Shown: in pieces, positions 55,029 to 64,000 of the stretch
Layout of the letters: every line of letters starts with the position of its first letter
Position numbering within the stretch: the first letter of the stretch is position 1
Assembly: GCF_028356935.1 (NCBI RefSeq)
Contig: NZ_CP102798.1
Span: 2,294,001-2,358,000, forward strand
Direction: 5' to 3'
Source: Lysinibacillus sp. OF-1
GTDB lineage: Bacteria > Bacillota > Bacilli > Bacillales_A > Planococcaceae
DNA: 64,000 bases
Made by a program: the position numbers and the translations under genes
The notes under the pieces: model-generated
What the model was told of the DNA's origin: nothing
The model's database searches: none
What the model saw: the letters and a program-made list of their open reading frames with translations, nothing else

Positions 55029-56312
55029 CTAAACAAATGCTATTATTCTTTTAAATGCTACTTCTGCAGCATGAATCGTTCTATCAATATCATGTATGGA
55101 ATGTGCAGTCGATATAAATATGCTTTCATATTGAGACGGAGGTAAAAGTATACCCTGTTTAAGCATTTCCCTATAAAAACGACAAAACATCTCGGAATCT
55201 ATTTTTTGAGCATCATCAAAATCTTGTAAAGGATGATCGATGAATGCGTATCCAATCATTGTCCCAGCTTTTGTTGTTTTAAGGGGAATATTATAGTTAT
55301 GAGCTACTTTGGATAAGCCTTGAATAAGCCTATTAGATAACCTTTCTATATACTCGTAACTGTCAAGATTTAATTTATTTATTGTCGTATACCCCGCTAC
55401 CATCGCTATTGGATTACCTGATAAGGTTCCAGCCTGATAAATATTCCCTTCAGGAGCGATTTGATTCATAATCTCTTTTCTTCCACCATATGCGCCAACA
55501 GGCATCCCCCCACCAATGATCTTACCTAAACAAGTTAAGTCTGGTTTTATGTTATAAAGCCCCTGAGCAGAATGATAATCTATCCGAAAGCCAGTCATGA
55601 CCTCATCAAGTATAAATAGCCCACCATATTTTGTAGTGAAAGAGCGTATCGCTTGAAGAAATTCAGGATTAGCTGGTATTCCTCCCATATTGCCTGCAAA
55701 TGGTTCTACTATAACGGCTGCAATTTGTGAGCCATATTTATCAAATATTTTCTTCAAGACTTCGATATTGTTATAGGGAATGGATATTGTATTTTTAGTT
55801 ATTTCTAAAGGTACACCTAGACTATCAGGGAGGCCTAATGTAGCAATTCCTGAACCTGCCTTTACTAATAGATAATCACTGTGTCCATGATAGTTTCCAT
55901 CAAATTTCACAATCATGTTTTTGCCAGTAAAGCCTCTAGCTAGTCTAATGGCGCTCATTGTCGCTTCTGTACCTGAGTTAACCATTCGAATCTTCTCTAT
56001 GGAAGGAATACGAGTAGTTATTAATTCAGCTAGCTTATTTTCTTGTAAAGTTGGCAATCCAAAACTTGTCCCACTATGAATGGCTTCAAGAAGTGCACCT
56101 AAAACCTCCTTATCTGCATGTCCATGAATTAATGGTCCCCAGGAAAGAACATAATCTATATAGCTATTGCCATCAATATCATAGATTTTCGAGCCTTTCC
56201 CATGGCTAATAAAAATGGGCTCCATCCCAACTGATTGAAATGCTCTTACTGGGCTGTTTACGCCACCAGGCATAAGCTTTTTTGCTATTTCAAAGGCTTC
56301 TATTGATTTCAT
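55029..56312 (-). CDS. Glutamate-1-semialdehyde 2,1-aminomutase (HemL/GsaB type)
   Basis: A 427-residue PLP enzyme. Family blocks are [12 protein letters not shown] near 14-25, [27 protein letters not shown] and the PLP lysine in [17 protein letters not shown]. It moves the amino group of glutamate-1-semialdehyde to give 5-aminolevulinate for haem. No other hem genes are near, so it is probably the paralogue that Bacillales carry outside the hem operon (GsaB) and could have a different job. ATG 56312 has an AAAGGCGG site at long spacing. Confidence 0.9.
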   Translation of the reverse strand: MKSIEAFEIAKKLMPGGVNSPVRAFQSVGMEPIFISHGKGSKIYDIDGNSYIDYVLSWGPLIHGHADKEVLGALLEAIHSGTSFGLPTLQENKLAELITTRIPSIEKIRMVNSGTEATMSAIRLARGFTGKNMIVKFDGNYHGHSDYLLVKAGSGIATLGLPDSLGVPLEITKNTISIPYNNIEVLKKIFDKYGSQIAAVIVEPFAGNMGGIPANPEFLQAIRSFTTKYGGLFILDEVMTGFRIDYHSAQGLYNIKPDLTCLGKIIGGGMPVGAYGGRKEIMNQIAPEGNIYQAGTLSGNPIAMVAGYTTINKLNLDSYEYIERLSNRLIQGLSKVAHNYNIPLKTTKAGTMIGYAFIDHPLQDFDDAQKIDSEMFCRFYREMLKQGILLPPSQYESIFISTAHSIHDIDRTIHAAEVAFKRIIAFV

Positions 56313-56503
56313 CGTATTTATTTTAAAAACCGCCTTTCTTATTGAACGATCTTAGCATAACGTATTACGGATTGATAAAAAACATCCAAAAATGCGAATT
56401 TTAACAGTCCATAAAGTAGATACACTAAAAAACCACTAACCCTAGATAACTAGGATTAGTAGTGCTTAAAGTGATTTGATTTAACAAGTTCTGAAAACCA
56501 GTA

Positions 56504-57046
56504 CTATGTATGTGGGATTTTTTCAATATTGAACATTTCCCCTAGTGCAATTGGATTTTCTTTCGCGGTAATATGTTGCGGAACAATTCGGTAAACTTGA
56601 ACCGGCCCTCCGAAAACAGCTGATCGATATTTGTCCACATGTTGCTGGGATAAGGGACGATTATAGTAACCAGGTACATATTTATTTATCATTTCTTGCA
56701 ACATATGTGTCGCTTCATTTAGATCGACGATAGGTTGAGCCTTACCAAAAACCATGACACTCATATAAGCGGTGTCCGTTTTAGCGGGTACTGGATTAGT
56801 AATCGTTCCATATTCTTCGCAAACTGTAAAGCAGACCTCTGGATTCTCTTCCATCACTTGATTTCGTCTCCCACCAGTGGCTCCATGGAAATAAAGCACC
56901 CCATTTGTCCACACAAAATTAAGTGGGATAACATATGGCAAATGACCGTCAACCATACCTAGATGCCCAATGCGAGCTTGCTGCAAAAATGTATCTATTT
57001 TGTTCTTGTCCAACACTTCTCTTACTTTGTAACGTACCTTAACCAT
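56504..57046 (-). CDS. Pyridoxamine 5'-phosphate oxidase-like FMN-binding protein
   Basis: A 180-residue split-barrel flavoprotein of the NimA/PNPOx-like group (GHLGMVDGHLPYVIPLNF, LYFHGATGGRRNQVMEENP, VCFTVCEEYG). ATG 57046 is preferred over GTG 57055 by GGAGTGAT. It is not a canonical PdxH. Together with the HemL paralogue and a MocR regulator on the same strand it suggests a PLP-linked group, but spacing (192 bases to hemL) leaves co-transcription open. Confidence 0.82.
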   Translation of the reverse strand: MVKVRYKVREVLDKNKIDTFLQQARIGHLGMVDGHLPYVIPLNFVWTNGVLYFHGATGGRRNQVMEENPEVCFTVCEEYGTITNPVPAKTDTAYMSVMVFGKAQPIVDLNEATHMLQEMINKYVPGYYNRPLSQQHVDKYRSAVFGGPVQVYRIVPQHITAKENPIALGEMFNIEKIPHT

Positions 57047-57832
57047 GGTTATCACTCCTACTTGTAGTATGATGTGATTTTATCAGCCTTTGGATTGAAT
57101 AAAAACGTCCATAATTATAGCAATCAAGCAATCCATTTTCAGAGGAGCGTTAAATTTTAAAAATTATGATTAACTATTAGCTGGTATAGTTCAAAGTTTT
57201 ATTATGTGTAAAAGAAATGAGAGTGAAATAATGCTCAGTGCCATTGTTTCATATTAGTCATATTTAGTTACAGAAAAATTCTTTAACCTCATAGGATTCT
57301 CTTTGAACGAAAAGTTAGTGAGTTTAATAGTATCTCTGCGTCAAAGTGGGCGCTGAAAAACAGGATATTTTTCATCTTAAATTAAAACACTAATGTTCTA
57401 ATCTAGTTAAACCACTAGCCTCTACTTCCGCTAGATAATTATTTTGATTTAAATGTTTCCATAGACGTTGTATTGCTTTATTTTTTAGGTGAATAAAACT
57501 TAGTATTCTTACTTACCTTATTACTTTTTTATATTGTTTATATGATTTTTTCATAATTTCCATTTGAAACCTTTCCTTACTATTTCCTAAAAACTAAAAC
57601 CAGACTGTCTATTTCATTTACGTATCCTTCAAGATTGTAATCCGTTAATAGAACAGAGACTATATTTATCTTTTTCATTGCTTCCTGTCACCCCATTTGT
57701 AATTAGTCGCTTTGTATCTTATGGCTGTTGCAACTCTTATTCAACTATTTTACATCGTTAATCAAATAAGAGTTAACAACTTTATTGTCAGTTAATAGTC
57801 TCCATATTGTGTACTTTTAATACTGAGGAACT
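57047..57832. other. Long gap with one possible tiny ORF
   Basis: About 790 AT-rich bases. On the minus strand a 32-codon ORF (57580-57678, starting MKKINIVSVLLTDYNLEGYV) has a modest AGGAAG site; it may be a fragment. Nothing else is supportable. Confidence 0.35.
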
Positions 57833-58933
57833 TTAGCCGTTTTCTCCTACGATTGTAGATATGACATCAGAAATTTCAGCTTTAATAAAAGTACCTTCTG
57901 GAAAACAAAGAACAATCTCATCCACCGTCGTAATGGGTACATCAAAGTGACAAAGAGATTCCCCGTTACAGTAGTATTGAATGCGTATATTGATAGTGAA
58001 TCGAATTGGAACCAACTTCCCTGCATGAATTCCAGACAAAGGTTTTATGTCGTTATCCAAAACAGTAAAGCTGCAAGTATTTGGAATTGTTTTACAAAGG
58101 ATCGTTAGTTCTTCGCCAGCTCTCCGACATTTGAGAATTTGCCTATTACAATTTTCCGGAATTGGAACCTTTCTTTGATGTTCCGTACAAAAAACGACCC
58201 AATCATGCACACACTGTGCTTGAATACATTCGAAATGGTTATTATCTTTTAGATAATGTTCATTTAATTTTTGACGCTTTCGAAGTTCATTCCGTGGTTC
58301 ACAAAGGGTCCCTTGAATTTTTAATACCTCTTTAGATTGTACTTGTACATTTTTAGACAAGACAATATCTAACAGTAAAGGACAAGTTGTACAACATGGA
58401 TGTGTTGCAGGAACTAATACAAGCTCCAACCTAAGATTAGACGCATATCCGTCAAAGTTTGGCCCACAAGTGCAACCGGGTCCAATAAATGTTTGACCAA
58501 CTACAAATAATTCAACAATAATCGGTTGTTCGACCAGGGTTGATGATGCAGCTACTTCAAGTCCAACAAAGGGATCAAATAATTTAATTATTGATTGTCC
58601 TGATTGCGTCGGCTGAAAGTCAATAATCGCATCTGAGTACGATAAAAATATACTATTTGGTGGTACTGTATTAACCACAGCTTGGAATTCACCTGGAATT
58701 ATATTGCCAGTAAAAGTAGCATTACCAGTTGTGATTACCGCAAATATTTCATCTATACTTAGGCCGCCAGCTGTATTTGGTTCACAAGCAAAGTTTAGTA
58801 AGGTGTTTAGATTAATAAAAAATGTTTCATTGGAACAAATGATTTGAGGTGCGAGTAGAGTATTAGTGATTGCTCCGCATACAACAGATTGGGTGTCACT
58901 TACGGTTTCTGAACAATTGATTGATAACTTCAT
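57833..58933 (-). CDS. Cysteine-rich protein, probable spore-surface type
   Basis: A 366-residue protein with about 20 cysteines, no signal peptide and no membrane span. The N-terminal 190 residues are beta-rich; a CCTTCP and GCTCGP group near 155-180 and a C-terminal Cys-containing domain (QYYCNGESLCHFDVPI) follow. The style resembles Bacillales spore-coat or exosporium proteins that cross-link by disulfides, but I do not recognise a named family. ATG 58933 follows GGGAGGTT. Monocistronic. Confidence 0.7.
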   Translation of the reverse strand: MKLSINCSETVSDTQSVVCGAITNTLLAPQIICSNETFFINLNTLLNFACEPNTAGGLSIDEIFAVITTGNATFTGNIIPGEFQAVVNTVPPNSIFLSYSDAIIDFQPTQSGQSIIKLFDPFVGLEVAASSTLVEQPIIVELFVVGQTFIGPGCTCGPNFDGYASNLRLELVLVPATHPCCTTCPLLLDIVLSKNVQVQSKEVLKIQGTLCEPRNELRKRQKLNEHYLKDNNHFECIQAQCVHDWVVFCTEHQRKVPIPENCNRQILKCRRAGEELTILCKTIPNTCSFTVLDNDIKPLSGIHAGKLVPIRFTINIRIQYYCNGESLCHFDVPITTVDEIVLCFPEGTFIKAEISDVISTIVGENG

Positions 58934-59125
58934 CGTATAACCTCCCAAAGTAGGCTTTCGTTCTTTTTTAAATGGCTGTTTGTAGTATATGAATCTTTAA
59001 TAAAAATGGATAGTCTTATAACGATGAAATCAAATAAAAAGTCTATGTATAAACAAAACCATCATTCGAACAAATAATGCTCAAACGACGGTTTCGATTT
59101 TTATTAGAAAATGTTTAGCCAGTGC

Positions 59126-59602
59126 TTATAAGCTTATTGGCTGACTAATTTCGCTATATTTGCCTTCAAAGAATGCAAGTGGTGATCCATCGCTCATCGC
59201 GATATCGGTTACTTCTCCAATAAAGAGTGTATGGTCTCCCGCAATTTGTTTGCTATGAACATTACATACAATATTTGCTAATGCATTTTTTAATACTGGT
59301 AGCTCATTAACCCAGTCAAATTCTACTTCGCGCTCTTCTTTAATTTGTCCTGCAAAATGCATGGATAGTTCCTTTTGTTCCTCTGATAATATATTCACAG
59401 CAAATTTGCCCGAAGTATTAATTTTATCCAGCATTCTAGCTTTTTCGCCAATAGATATTAATACTAATTTAGGGTCGAGCGAAACAGACATAAATGCGTT
59501 TGCTGTCATACCGTGTGCTTCTCCTTCAATCACTGTCGTAATTACTGTTACCCCAGTAGCAAATTTACCCATTGCGTTTCTAAAAGTTCTATCATCCATC
59601 AT
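59126..59602 (-). CDS. Flavin reductase family protein
   Basis: A 158-residue FMN/FAD reductase of the HpaC/RutF type (FATGVTVITT near 13-22, HGMTANAFMSVSLDPKLVLISI near 30-51). These give reduced flavin to a partner monooxygenase. ATG 59602 has AGGAGGAAG. It is last in the right-hand catabolic cluster; its monooxygenase partner must lie outside the window. Confidence 0.9.
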   Translation of the reverse strand: MMDDRTFRNAMGKFATGVTVITTVIEGEAHGMTANAFMSVSLDPKLVLISIGEKARMLDKINTSGKFAVNILSEEQKELSMHFAGQIKEEREVEFDWVNELPVLKNALANIVCNVHSKQIAGDHTLFIGEVTDIAMSDGSPLAFFEGKYSEISQPISL

Positions 59603-59725
59603 GTTACTTCCTCCTTAAATTATAAGTATTTTAGATAGTGTTTAACCCCCTTGGAAATCAGAAATAGTAATTTCCAAGAATTATTATTTAAATATTCAGA
59701 CTTATTAATAAATACTTTTAATCTT

Positions 59726-61054
59726 CTATTTAACAACCAGCTCTTCCTGAGGTGATGATTGATCTATTAGGCTTTCTTCCGTGACTTGCACTTTGCGTAA
59801 AAATGTTACAGAGATAAATGAAGCCACAGAAAGAATCGCAATAAAAATAGCTAGTGGAATCCATGAGTTATTGTAAGTACTTAGTAAAACTGTAGCTATC
59901 ATGGGAGCGGTTCCTCCAAACAATGCTGACCCTGCTTGATAACCCAGTGTAATTCCCGTATATCCAACATTGGTACTAAACATTTCTGTAAACATTGTTC
60001 CAATAATACTTGCAATGGAAGACCAAAGAATGCCTAAACCGATAATAGAAGCGGCATAAACCCAAAATGTTGATGCTGTTGATAATAAATAATAGTAAGG
60101 AAAAGAGAATAACGCAATTCCAGCTGCTCCGGTCATGAAAAGACGTTTACGGCCCCATAAATCAGATAATTTTCCCATGATTGGTATACACAATGTCGTC
60201 ACAATGGTTGCCACAGTAATGATGTTTAATGCTGTAGTCCGCGAGAAACCAATGTTATCTGTCGCATAGGAGATAAAAAATGTGGTGAAAATATAGAATG
60301 GACCCACTTCCACACATTTTGCACCCAATGAAATTAAAACAGCTTTCCAATGATAACGTAAAGTCTCAACAAGAGGAACTTTCACAACATTGCCTTTTTG
60401 TTTTTCTTCACTAAATGCCGAAGTTTCCTCGATGCCACGACGTATCCACAAACCAGTAATCACTAGAGCTGCACTTAGTAGAAAAGGAAGTCTCCAGCCC
60501 CATGAAAGAAACTGTTCTTCTGGAAGTAAACTTACAATTGAAATAGCAGTTGTTCCAAGTAACATGCCAAGAGGGATTCCCATCGCAGGGAAACTACCAT
60601 AGAACCCTCGTTTTTCTTTTGGTGCATTTTCAACAGCTAAGAGAACAGCTCCTCCCCATTCCCCACCAACAGCAATACCTTGAAGGAGTCTTAAGAACAC
60701 AAGTAGAATAGGGGCAAAAATTCCGATTGTACTATATGTTGGTAACAAACCTATACATACTGTTGAAATTCCCATTAACAGAAGTGAAACGACAAGGGTG
60801 TTTTTCCTACCAAATTTATCGCCCATATGACTAAAAATGAGGCCACCGAGAGGTCGAATAAAAAACGTAACACCAAAAGAAGCATAAGCAAGTAACAAAC
60901 TTACGTATGGATCATGGCTTGGGAAAAATAATTTATTAAAAACAAGCGCTGCTACGGTACCATAAAGAAAGAAATCATAAAATTCAATTGTACTGCCAAC
61001 TAAACTAGCAAATAATACTTTTCGGGAACTTGCAGTCGATTTTTCTTTTCCCAT
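59726..61054 (-). CDS. MFS transporter, metabolite:H+ symporter (MHS) group
   Basis: A 442-residue 12-span transporter. MHS features: GSTIEFYDFFLYGTVAALVF in span 1, FFIRPLGGLIFSHMGDKFGRK in the span 2-3 loop, and RLLQGIAVGGEWGGAVLLAVE in span 4-5. Family substrates are carboxylates, aromatic acids or betaines. ATG 61054 follows AGGGGAATG. It should bring in the substrate of the neighbouring hydrolase genes. Confidence 0.92.
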   Translation of the reverse strand: MGKEKSTASSRKVLFASLVGSTIEFYDFFLYGTVAALVFNKLFFPSHDPYVSLLLAYASFGVTFFIRPLGGLIFSHMGDKFGRKNTLVVSLLLMGISTVCIGLLPTYSTIGIFAPILLVFLRLLQGIAVGGEWGGAVLLAVENAPKEKRGFYGSFPAMGIPLGMLLGTTAISIVSLLPEEQFLSWGWRLPFLLSAALVITGLWIRRGIEETSAFSEEKQKGNVVKVPLVETLRYHWKAVLISLGAKCVEVGPFYIFTTFFISYATDNIGFSRTTALNIITVATIVTTLCIPIMGKLSDLWGRKRLFMTGAAGIALFSFPYYYLLSTASTFWVYAASIIGLGILWSSIASIIGTMFTEMFSTNVGYTGITLGYQAGSALFGGTAPMIATVLLSTYNNSWIPLAIFIAILSVASFISVTFLRKVQVTEESLIDQSSPQEELVVK

Positions 61055-61106
61055 TCATCTCATTCCCCTAACTATTTTATTTTAAATACAAATTTGTACA
61101 TCAACT

Positions 61107-61973
61107 TTAATTCTTAATAGGAACCTTATCCATGTAAGCTACTCTATCTAAAAATTTAACAGTGATTTCTTGTTGATTGACTTCTTTCAACCTTTCTAGT
61201 TTATTACTGCTCAGTTCAAATCTGTTTTTAGGAGAGCCAGAATATTTTAAAAAACCTTGAATAGCATAATCTCTATTAGCGATTTCTACTTTATATAAGC
61301 CTCTTTTCGGCAAAACATACTTCCCCTGAATTTGAAACTCTATACGATTTAATTTCTGTTGTATAGTCAAATCTTTCGGAAAATTGATCAATCCTTTTAT
61401 TTCATAATGTTTTCCCAAGTAATATGGAACTAATTGAACATCACCTTCACGTATTAATTCTCGAATTAACGTTGAGCTTATCTTGTGATCGTTCGTGATT
61501 CTTTTTGAGATCACAGTAACATCAAAGAGATTGTATTTACGGGCCTTTCGTAAATAATCTACATTCCCTTGAGCTTTGTAACCAAAGGTAAAGTCAAAAC
61601 CTACGACAATATGTGTAGCATGTAGATTCGTTATATATTGATTAATAAATTCACTTGCAGGAAGTGAAGCGAAAAGCATTGTGAATTCCATTACAAAAAC
61701 TTTATCAACATCGAAATGAGACATCTCTTCTAGTTTAGAAGACAATGGGGTTAAATATTTTCTATCGGTTTCACATTTGATAATCTCACTAGGATGAGGA
61801 TCAAAAGTCATTACTGATAATTTACAATTTTTTTTATGAGCGATTTTCTTTGCTTGCTGTAATAAAAATTGATGACCTAAATGGACACCATCGAAAAAAC
61901 CTAAAGCCATCACATGAGGTTCTTGAATTTCAAAATGCTCTTTCATTGGATGTGTTAAATGTATGGTTTCCAC
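61107..61973 (-). CDS. FAD synthetase (RibF-like) with atypical C-terminus
   Basis: A 288-residue protein starting at GTG 61973 (GGAAGGTG upstream). The N-terminal nucleotidyltransferase domain is clear: ALGFFDGVHLGHQFLLQQA (HxGH), MTFDPHPSEI, VVGFDFTFGYKAQG and ISSTLIRELIREGDV. The C-terminal third lacks the riboflavin-kinase motif GxTIGFPTAN of normal RibF, so it probably makes FAD from FMN only. In this cluster it could supply FAD to a local flavoenzyme. Confidence 0.88.
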   Translation of the reverse strand: METIHLTHPMKEHFEIQEPHVMALGFFDGVHLGHQFLLQQAKKIAHKKNCKLSVMTFDPHPSEIIKCETDRKYLTPLSSKLEEMSHFDVDKVFVMEFTMLFASLPASEFINQYITNLHATHIVVGFDFTFGYKAQGNVDYLRKARKYNLFDVTVISKRITNDHKISSTLIRELIREGDVQLVPYYLGKHYEIKGLINFPKDLTIQQKLNRIEFQIQGKYVLPKRGLYKVEIANRDYAIQGFLKYSGSPKNRFELSSNKLERLKEVNQQEITVKFLDRVAYMDKVPIKN

Positions 61974-62101
61974 TATGCTTCACCTTCCTTACAAGCTAAT
62001 TAGTAATCAAAGAAACAAATCCTATTATCACCAATGCATACTGTATTGTGTATACATTGATGAACAATAAAAATCGCAAAATATTGTATAGCTTCAGAGG
62101 T

Positions 62102-62132
62102 TTTTAGATGAGACTCATCACCTCATCTAAAA
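62102..62132 (-). terminator. Hairpin after the cupin gene
   Basis: TTTTAGATGAG pairs with CTCATCTAAAA (11 bp) in the spacer between cupin and ribF-like genes. The tail has few T's, so it may only reduce read-through. Confidence 0.5.
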
Positions 62133-62151
62133 CATCAAAATCTACTTAATT

Positions 62152-62868
62152 TTATAGGACCTTTGAGTAATAACGAACTTCGAATATTTTACAGCCATTT
62201 GGCGATTGCCATGGTCCATGTTCCATTCCAGGAGGACGACATGCCACCATTCCAGCTGTAAATTCTTCGTTCAGACGTAAGTCGATTAACGATCCCTCAA
62301 TAATGTATAATTCTTCCCAGAAATCATGGATTTGCACACCATCTGGAGATGTATCTGTTCCTGCATCGAGTTCTAGAATACGTGTTGCTACTTCAGTACC
62401 TGGAATTTGTGCAATAATTCGTTGTGAAGAGCCTTCTACAGTTTTTGAAGGGACTGTCTCAAACGTCTTGAAGTCAACAAATTCATGCTCTTGTTTTTCC
62501 TGATCAGCATAGTAACGAACTTCAAAAATTTTGCAACCATTAGGTGATTGCCATGGCCCATGCTCCATTCCAGGAGGACGACATGCAACCATTCCTGCTG
62601 TAAATTCTTCGTTCAGACGTAAGTCGATTAACGATCCTTCGATAATATATAATTCTTCCCAGAAATCATGCATTTGCACACCGTCTGGAGATGTATCTAC
62701 TCCAGTACCAAGTTCTAGAATACGTGTTGCTACTTCAGTACCTGGAATTTGTGCGATAATCCGTTGTGAGGAGCCTTTTACAGTTTTTGAAGGAGCTGTC
62801 TCAAATGTTTTATAATCAACAAATTCATGTTCTGGTTTAATAACCACTTCTATTTCTGAATTTCCCAT
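62152..62868 (-). CDS. Cupin protein with internal tandem duplication
   Basis: A 238-residue protein made of two nearly identical units of about 113 residues. Each has EHEFVDYKTFET or EHEFVDFKTFET, the cupin metal-site segment HDFWEELYIIEG, and CRPPGMEHGPWQSPNGCKIFEVRYY. Only a few residues differ, and the DNA is also nearly the same. A one-gene copy would be a single-domain cupin (ChrR/anti-sigma-like or dioxygenase-like). It starts one base after the DUF2848 stop, in one operon. Confidence 0.9.
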   Translation of the reverse strand: MGNSEIEVVIKPEHEFVDYKTFETAPSKTVKGSSQRIIAQIPGTEVATRILELGTGVDTSPDGVQMHDFWEELYIIEGSLIDLRLNEEFTAGMVACRPPGMEHGPWQSPNGCKIFEVRYYADQEKQEHEFVDFKTFETVPSKTVEGSSQRIIAQIPGTEVATRILELDAGTDTSPDGVQIHDFWEELYIIEGSLIDLRLNEEFTAGMVACRPPGMEHGPWQSPNGCKIFEVRYYSKVL

Positions 62869-62869
62869 T

Positions 62870-63544
62870 TCACACTACCTCCGCATCTGCTAAAATATGA
62901 ACCTTATAATGTAATTTGATTTTTCGGTCTGCTAAACGATCATATAATTCTGCTGAAAAACCGTTGCCGTAAATAAATTCTCCAGTTATAATTGGTAAAG
63001 TTCCACAAAACACCATCATATCCTCACAATAATAACCACGTTCTTCTATAATTTTAAGTAAATCTTTAGGCTGCAAAAATTCTCCGAGTGTTCCAGCCTG
63101 ATACTCTTGTTTAATTCCATCAACAATCATCCAACTTCTCATTTCAATGTCATCCCAGCGGCTTTCTATATCATCTAGTAACCAAAATTGTGTTGAAATT
63201 GGCTTGCCGCAAACTTGTTTGGATTTTTGAATGGACAGTTTTTCAAGTTCACGATCTGTGTGATCACTTCCAAGTCCTACATACCATATCCCTTTAACAT
63301 TCATAATAATTACTTCTGCTTCCCCACTACTACTTTCTTGGACAACTGAAATAGATTGACTTGTCGTAATAAGATTTGTTGAAACATCGTAAATCATCGG
63401 AACCTGAGGTGGAGCTGGTACGCCAATCTCTCTTAATTCATCAATATGTTTTTTTACAGATGCCTGATCTTTACCCGTATAGCCGGCAATAAGTAGGCGT
63501 TTAGGGGTAGCTTCAATGCTCTTTCCCGAAACGAAAATATTCAT
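62870..63544 (-). CDS. DUF2848 family protein
   Basis: A 224-residue protein of the DUF2848 family, distantly like fumarylacetoacetate hydrolase. Recognised by GYTGKDQASVKKHIDEL, IGVPAPPQVPMIYDVS, YVGLGSDHTDRELE and a late FCGTLPIITGE segment. Acidic residues in GLGSDHTDRE may bind metal. ATG 63544 overlaps the nitrilase stop by four bases. Likely a catabolic hydrolase or lyase for the local substrate. Confidence 0.85.
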   Translation of the reverse strand: MNIFVSGKSIEATPKRLLIAGYTGKDQASVKKHIDELREIGVPAPPQVPMIYDVSTNLITTSQSISVVQESSSGEAEVIIMNVKGIWYVGLGSDHTDRELEKLSIQKSKQVCGKPISTQFWLLDDIESRWDDIEMRSWMIVDGIKQEYQAGTLGEFLQPKDLLKIIEERGYYCEDMMVFCGTLPIITGEFIYGNGFSAELYDRLADRKIKLHYKVHILADAEVV

Positions 63545-64000
63545 CCACTGAATTCCTCCTGTCTATCTAAAACTCGATGCTTTAAATTAGGAAAGGCTTC
63601 ACGAATAGCAGCGATTTGAGAAGGAGCAATTTCTGTTTTGACAATAGTCTCTTCATCGCCTCCGCTTGCCATTACAATTCCCCAAGGATCAACCACTTGA
63701 CTATGACCACCTAAATGGATGCCATGCGTATTACCAACACAATTACTCGAAATTAAAAAACATTGGTTTTCTAATGCCCGAGCTGTATTAAATATTTTCC
63801 AATGTTCCAATCTGGCATGTGGCCAAGCAGACGTAACAAGAAGTAATTCTGCTCCTAAATCTACTTCTGCACGATACAATTCAGGAAAACGTAAATCGTA
63901 ACAAGTGGATAATCCTACCTTCCCAAAGTCTGTATCCACTACAGTTGTTTCATTTCCTCTTGTTAATATTTTCCCCTCTTGTGAACCATAACGGAATAAG
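63541..64000 (-). CDS. Carbon-nitrogen hydrolase (nitrilase superfamily), partial
   Basis: The last 153 residues of a nitrilase-superfamily amidase; the frame runs open through the right edge. The catalytic Cys is in GLSTCYDLRFPELYR. The segment after it (AWPHARLEHWKIFNTARALEN) and the closing GHSQVVDPWGIVMASGG block are standard. The catalytic Glu and Lys, expected upstream, are only outside the window. It hydrolyses an amide or nitrile. It is the first visible gene of the operon running left. Confidence 0.9.
   Translation of the reverse strand, partial: LFRYGSQEGKILTRGNETTVVDTDFGKVGLSTCYDLRFPELYRAEVDLGAELLLVTSAWPHARLEHWKIFNTARALENQCFLISSNCVGNTHGIHLGGHSQVVDPWGIVMASGGDEETIVKTEIAPSQIAAIREAFPNLKHRVLDRQEEFSG

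Overview
The window looks like a piece of a Lysinibacillus chromosome (Bacillales, L. sphaericus/fusiformis type). The DNA is AT-rich with strong AGGAGG-type ribosome sites. It carries a 292-residue ETX/MTX2 (Mpp2-like) toxin gene and Bacillus-type small proteins (YqhV, YwhD, YrzI). It also has an adaA-ogt-alkA alkylation-repair locus and the methylcitrate genes. This assignment is by family recognition; no search was run.

Layout. 1-6115 is a catabolic operon (prpD, prpB, acyl-CoA dehydrogenase, enoyl-CoA hydratase, 3-hydroxyisobutyryl-CoA hydrolase) that can link valine/isobutyrate breakdown to the methylcitrate cycle. 6235-12234 holds two cobalamin riboswitches. The first precedes an unknown two-gene cassette; the second precedes the class Ib ribonucleotide reductase operon nrdH-I-E-F and dut. 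12549-22997 holds an M1 peptidase lipoprotein, a stalk-domain secreted protein, a three-gene ABC exporter, a MepB-like protein, unknowns and a penicillin-binding-type serine hydrolase. 23058-24802 is an IS1182-type insertion sequence with a frameshifted transposase. 25075-27494 is a dead GntR regulator followed by accD-accA. 27500-30900 is a decayed stretch with pseudogene scraps, a cluster of tiny ORFs including a YrzI-type protein, a HEAT-repeat gene and long perfect hairpins.

30995-32700 is a T-box controlled amino-acid permease. 34396-35274 is the toxin. 35375-36710 is a PadR/HAAS-domain pair with a visible operator. 37096-39177 is a large secreted serine hydrolase, followed by ywhD and a ferredoxin. 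40761-46625 is the alkylation-damage region: radical SAM protein, ogt, adaA, a 2OG-Fe(II) oxygenase and alkA. It bears scars of an old tandem duplication in which the two copies lost complementary genes, with two secreted-protein genes between them. 46783-51741 is a MarR-flanked uptake/hydrolysis cluster: SSS symporter, DUF3311, M20 amidohydrolase, PatB-type C-S lyase. 51845-53400 is another graveyard (GrpB, peptidase E and TauE/SafE fragments). 53456-57046 has a MocR regulator, a HemL paralogue and an FMN-binding protein. 57833-58933 is a Cys-rich protein. 59126-64000 is a catabolic operon running off the right edge: nitrilase, DUF2848, an internally duplicated cupin, FAD-synthetase-like protein, MHS transporter and flavin reductase.

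The best candidates for something undescribed are the cobalamin-controlled unknown cassette (6639-7535), the 2OG oxygenase plus radical SAM protein inside the Ada locus, and the right-edge catabolic operon. No rRNA, tRNA or CRISPR array was seen.
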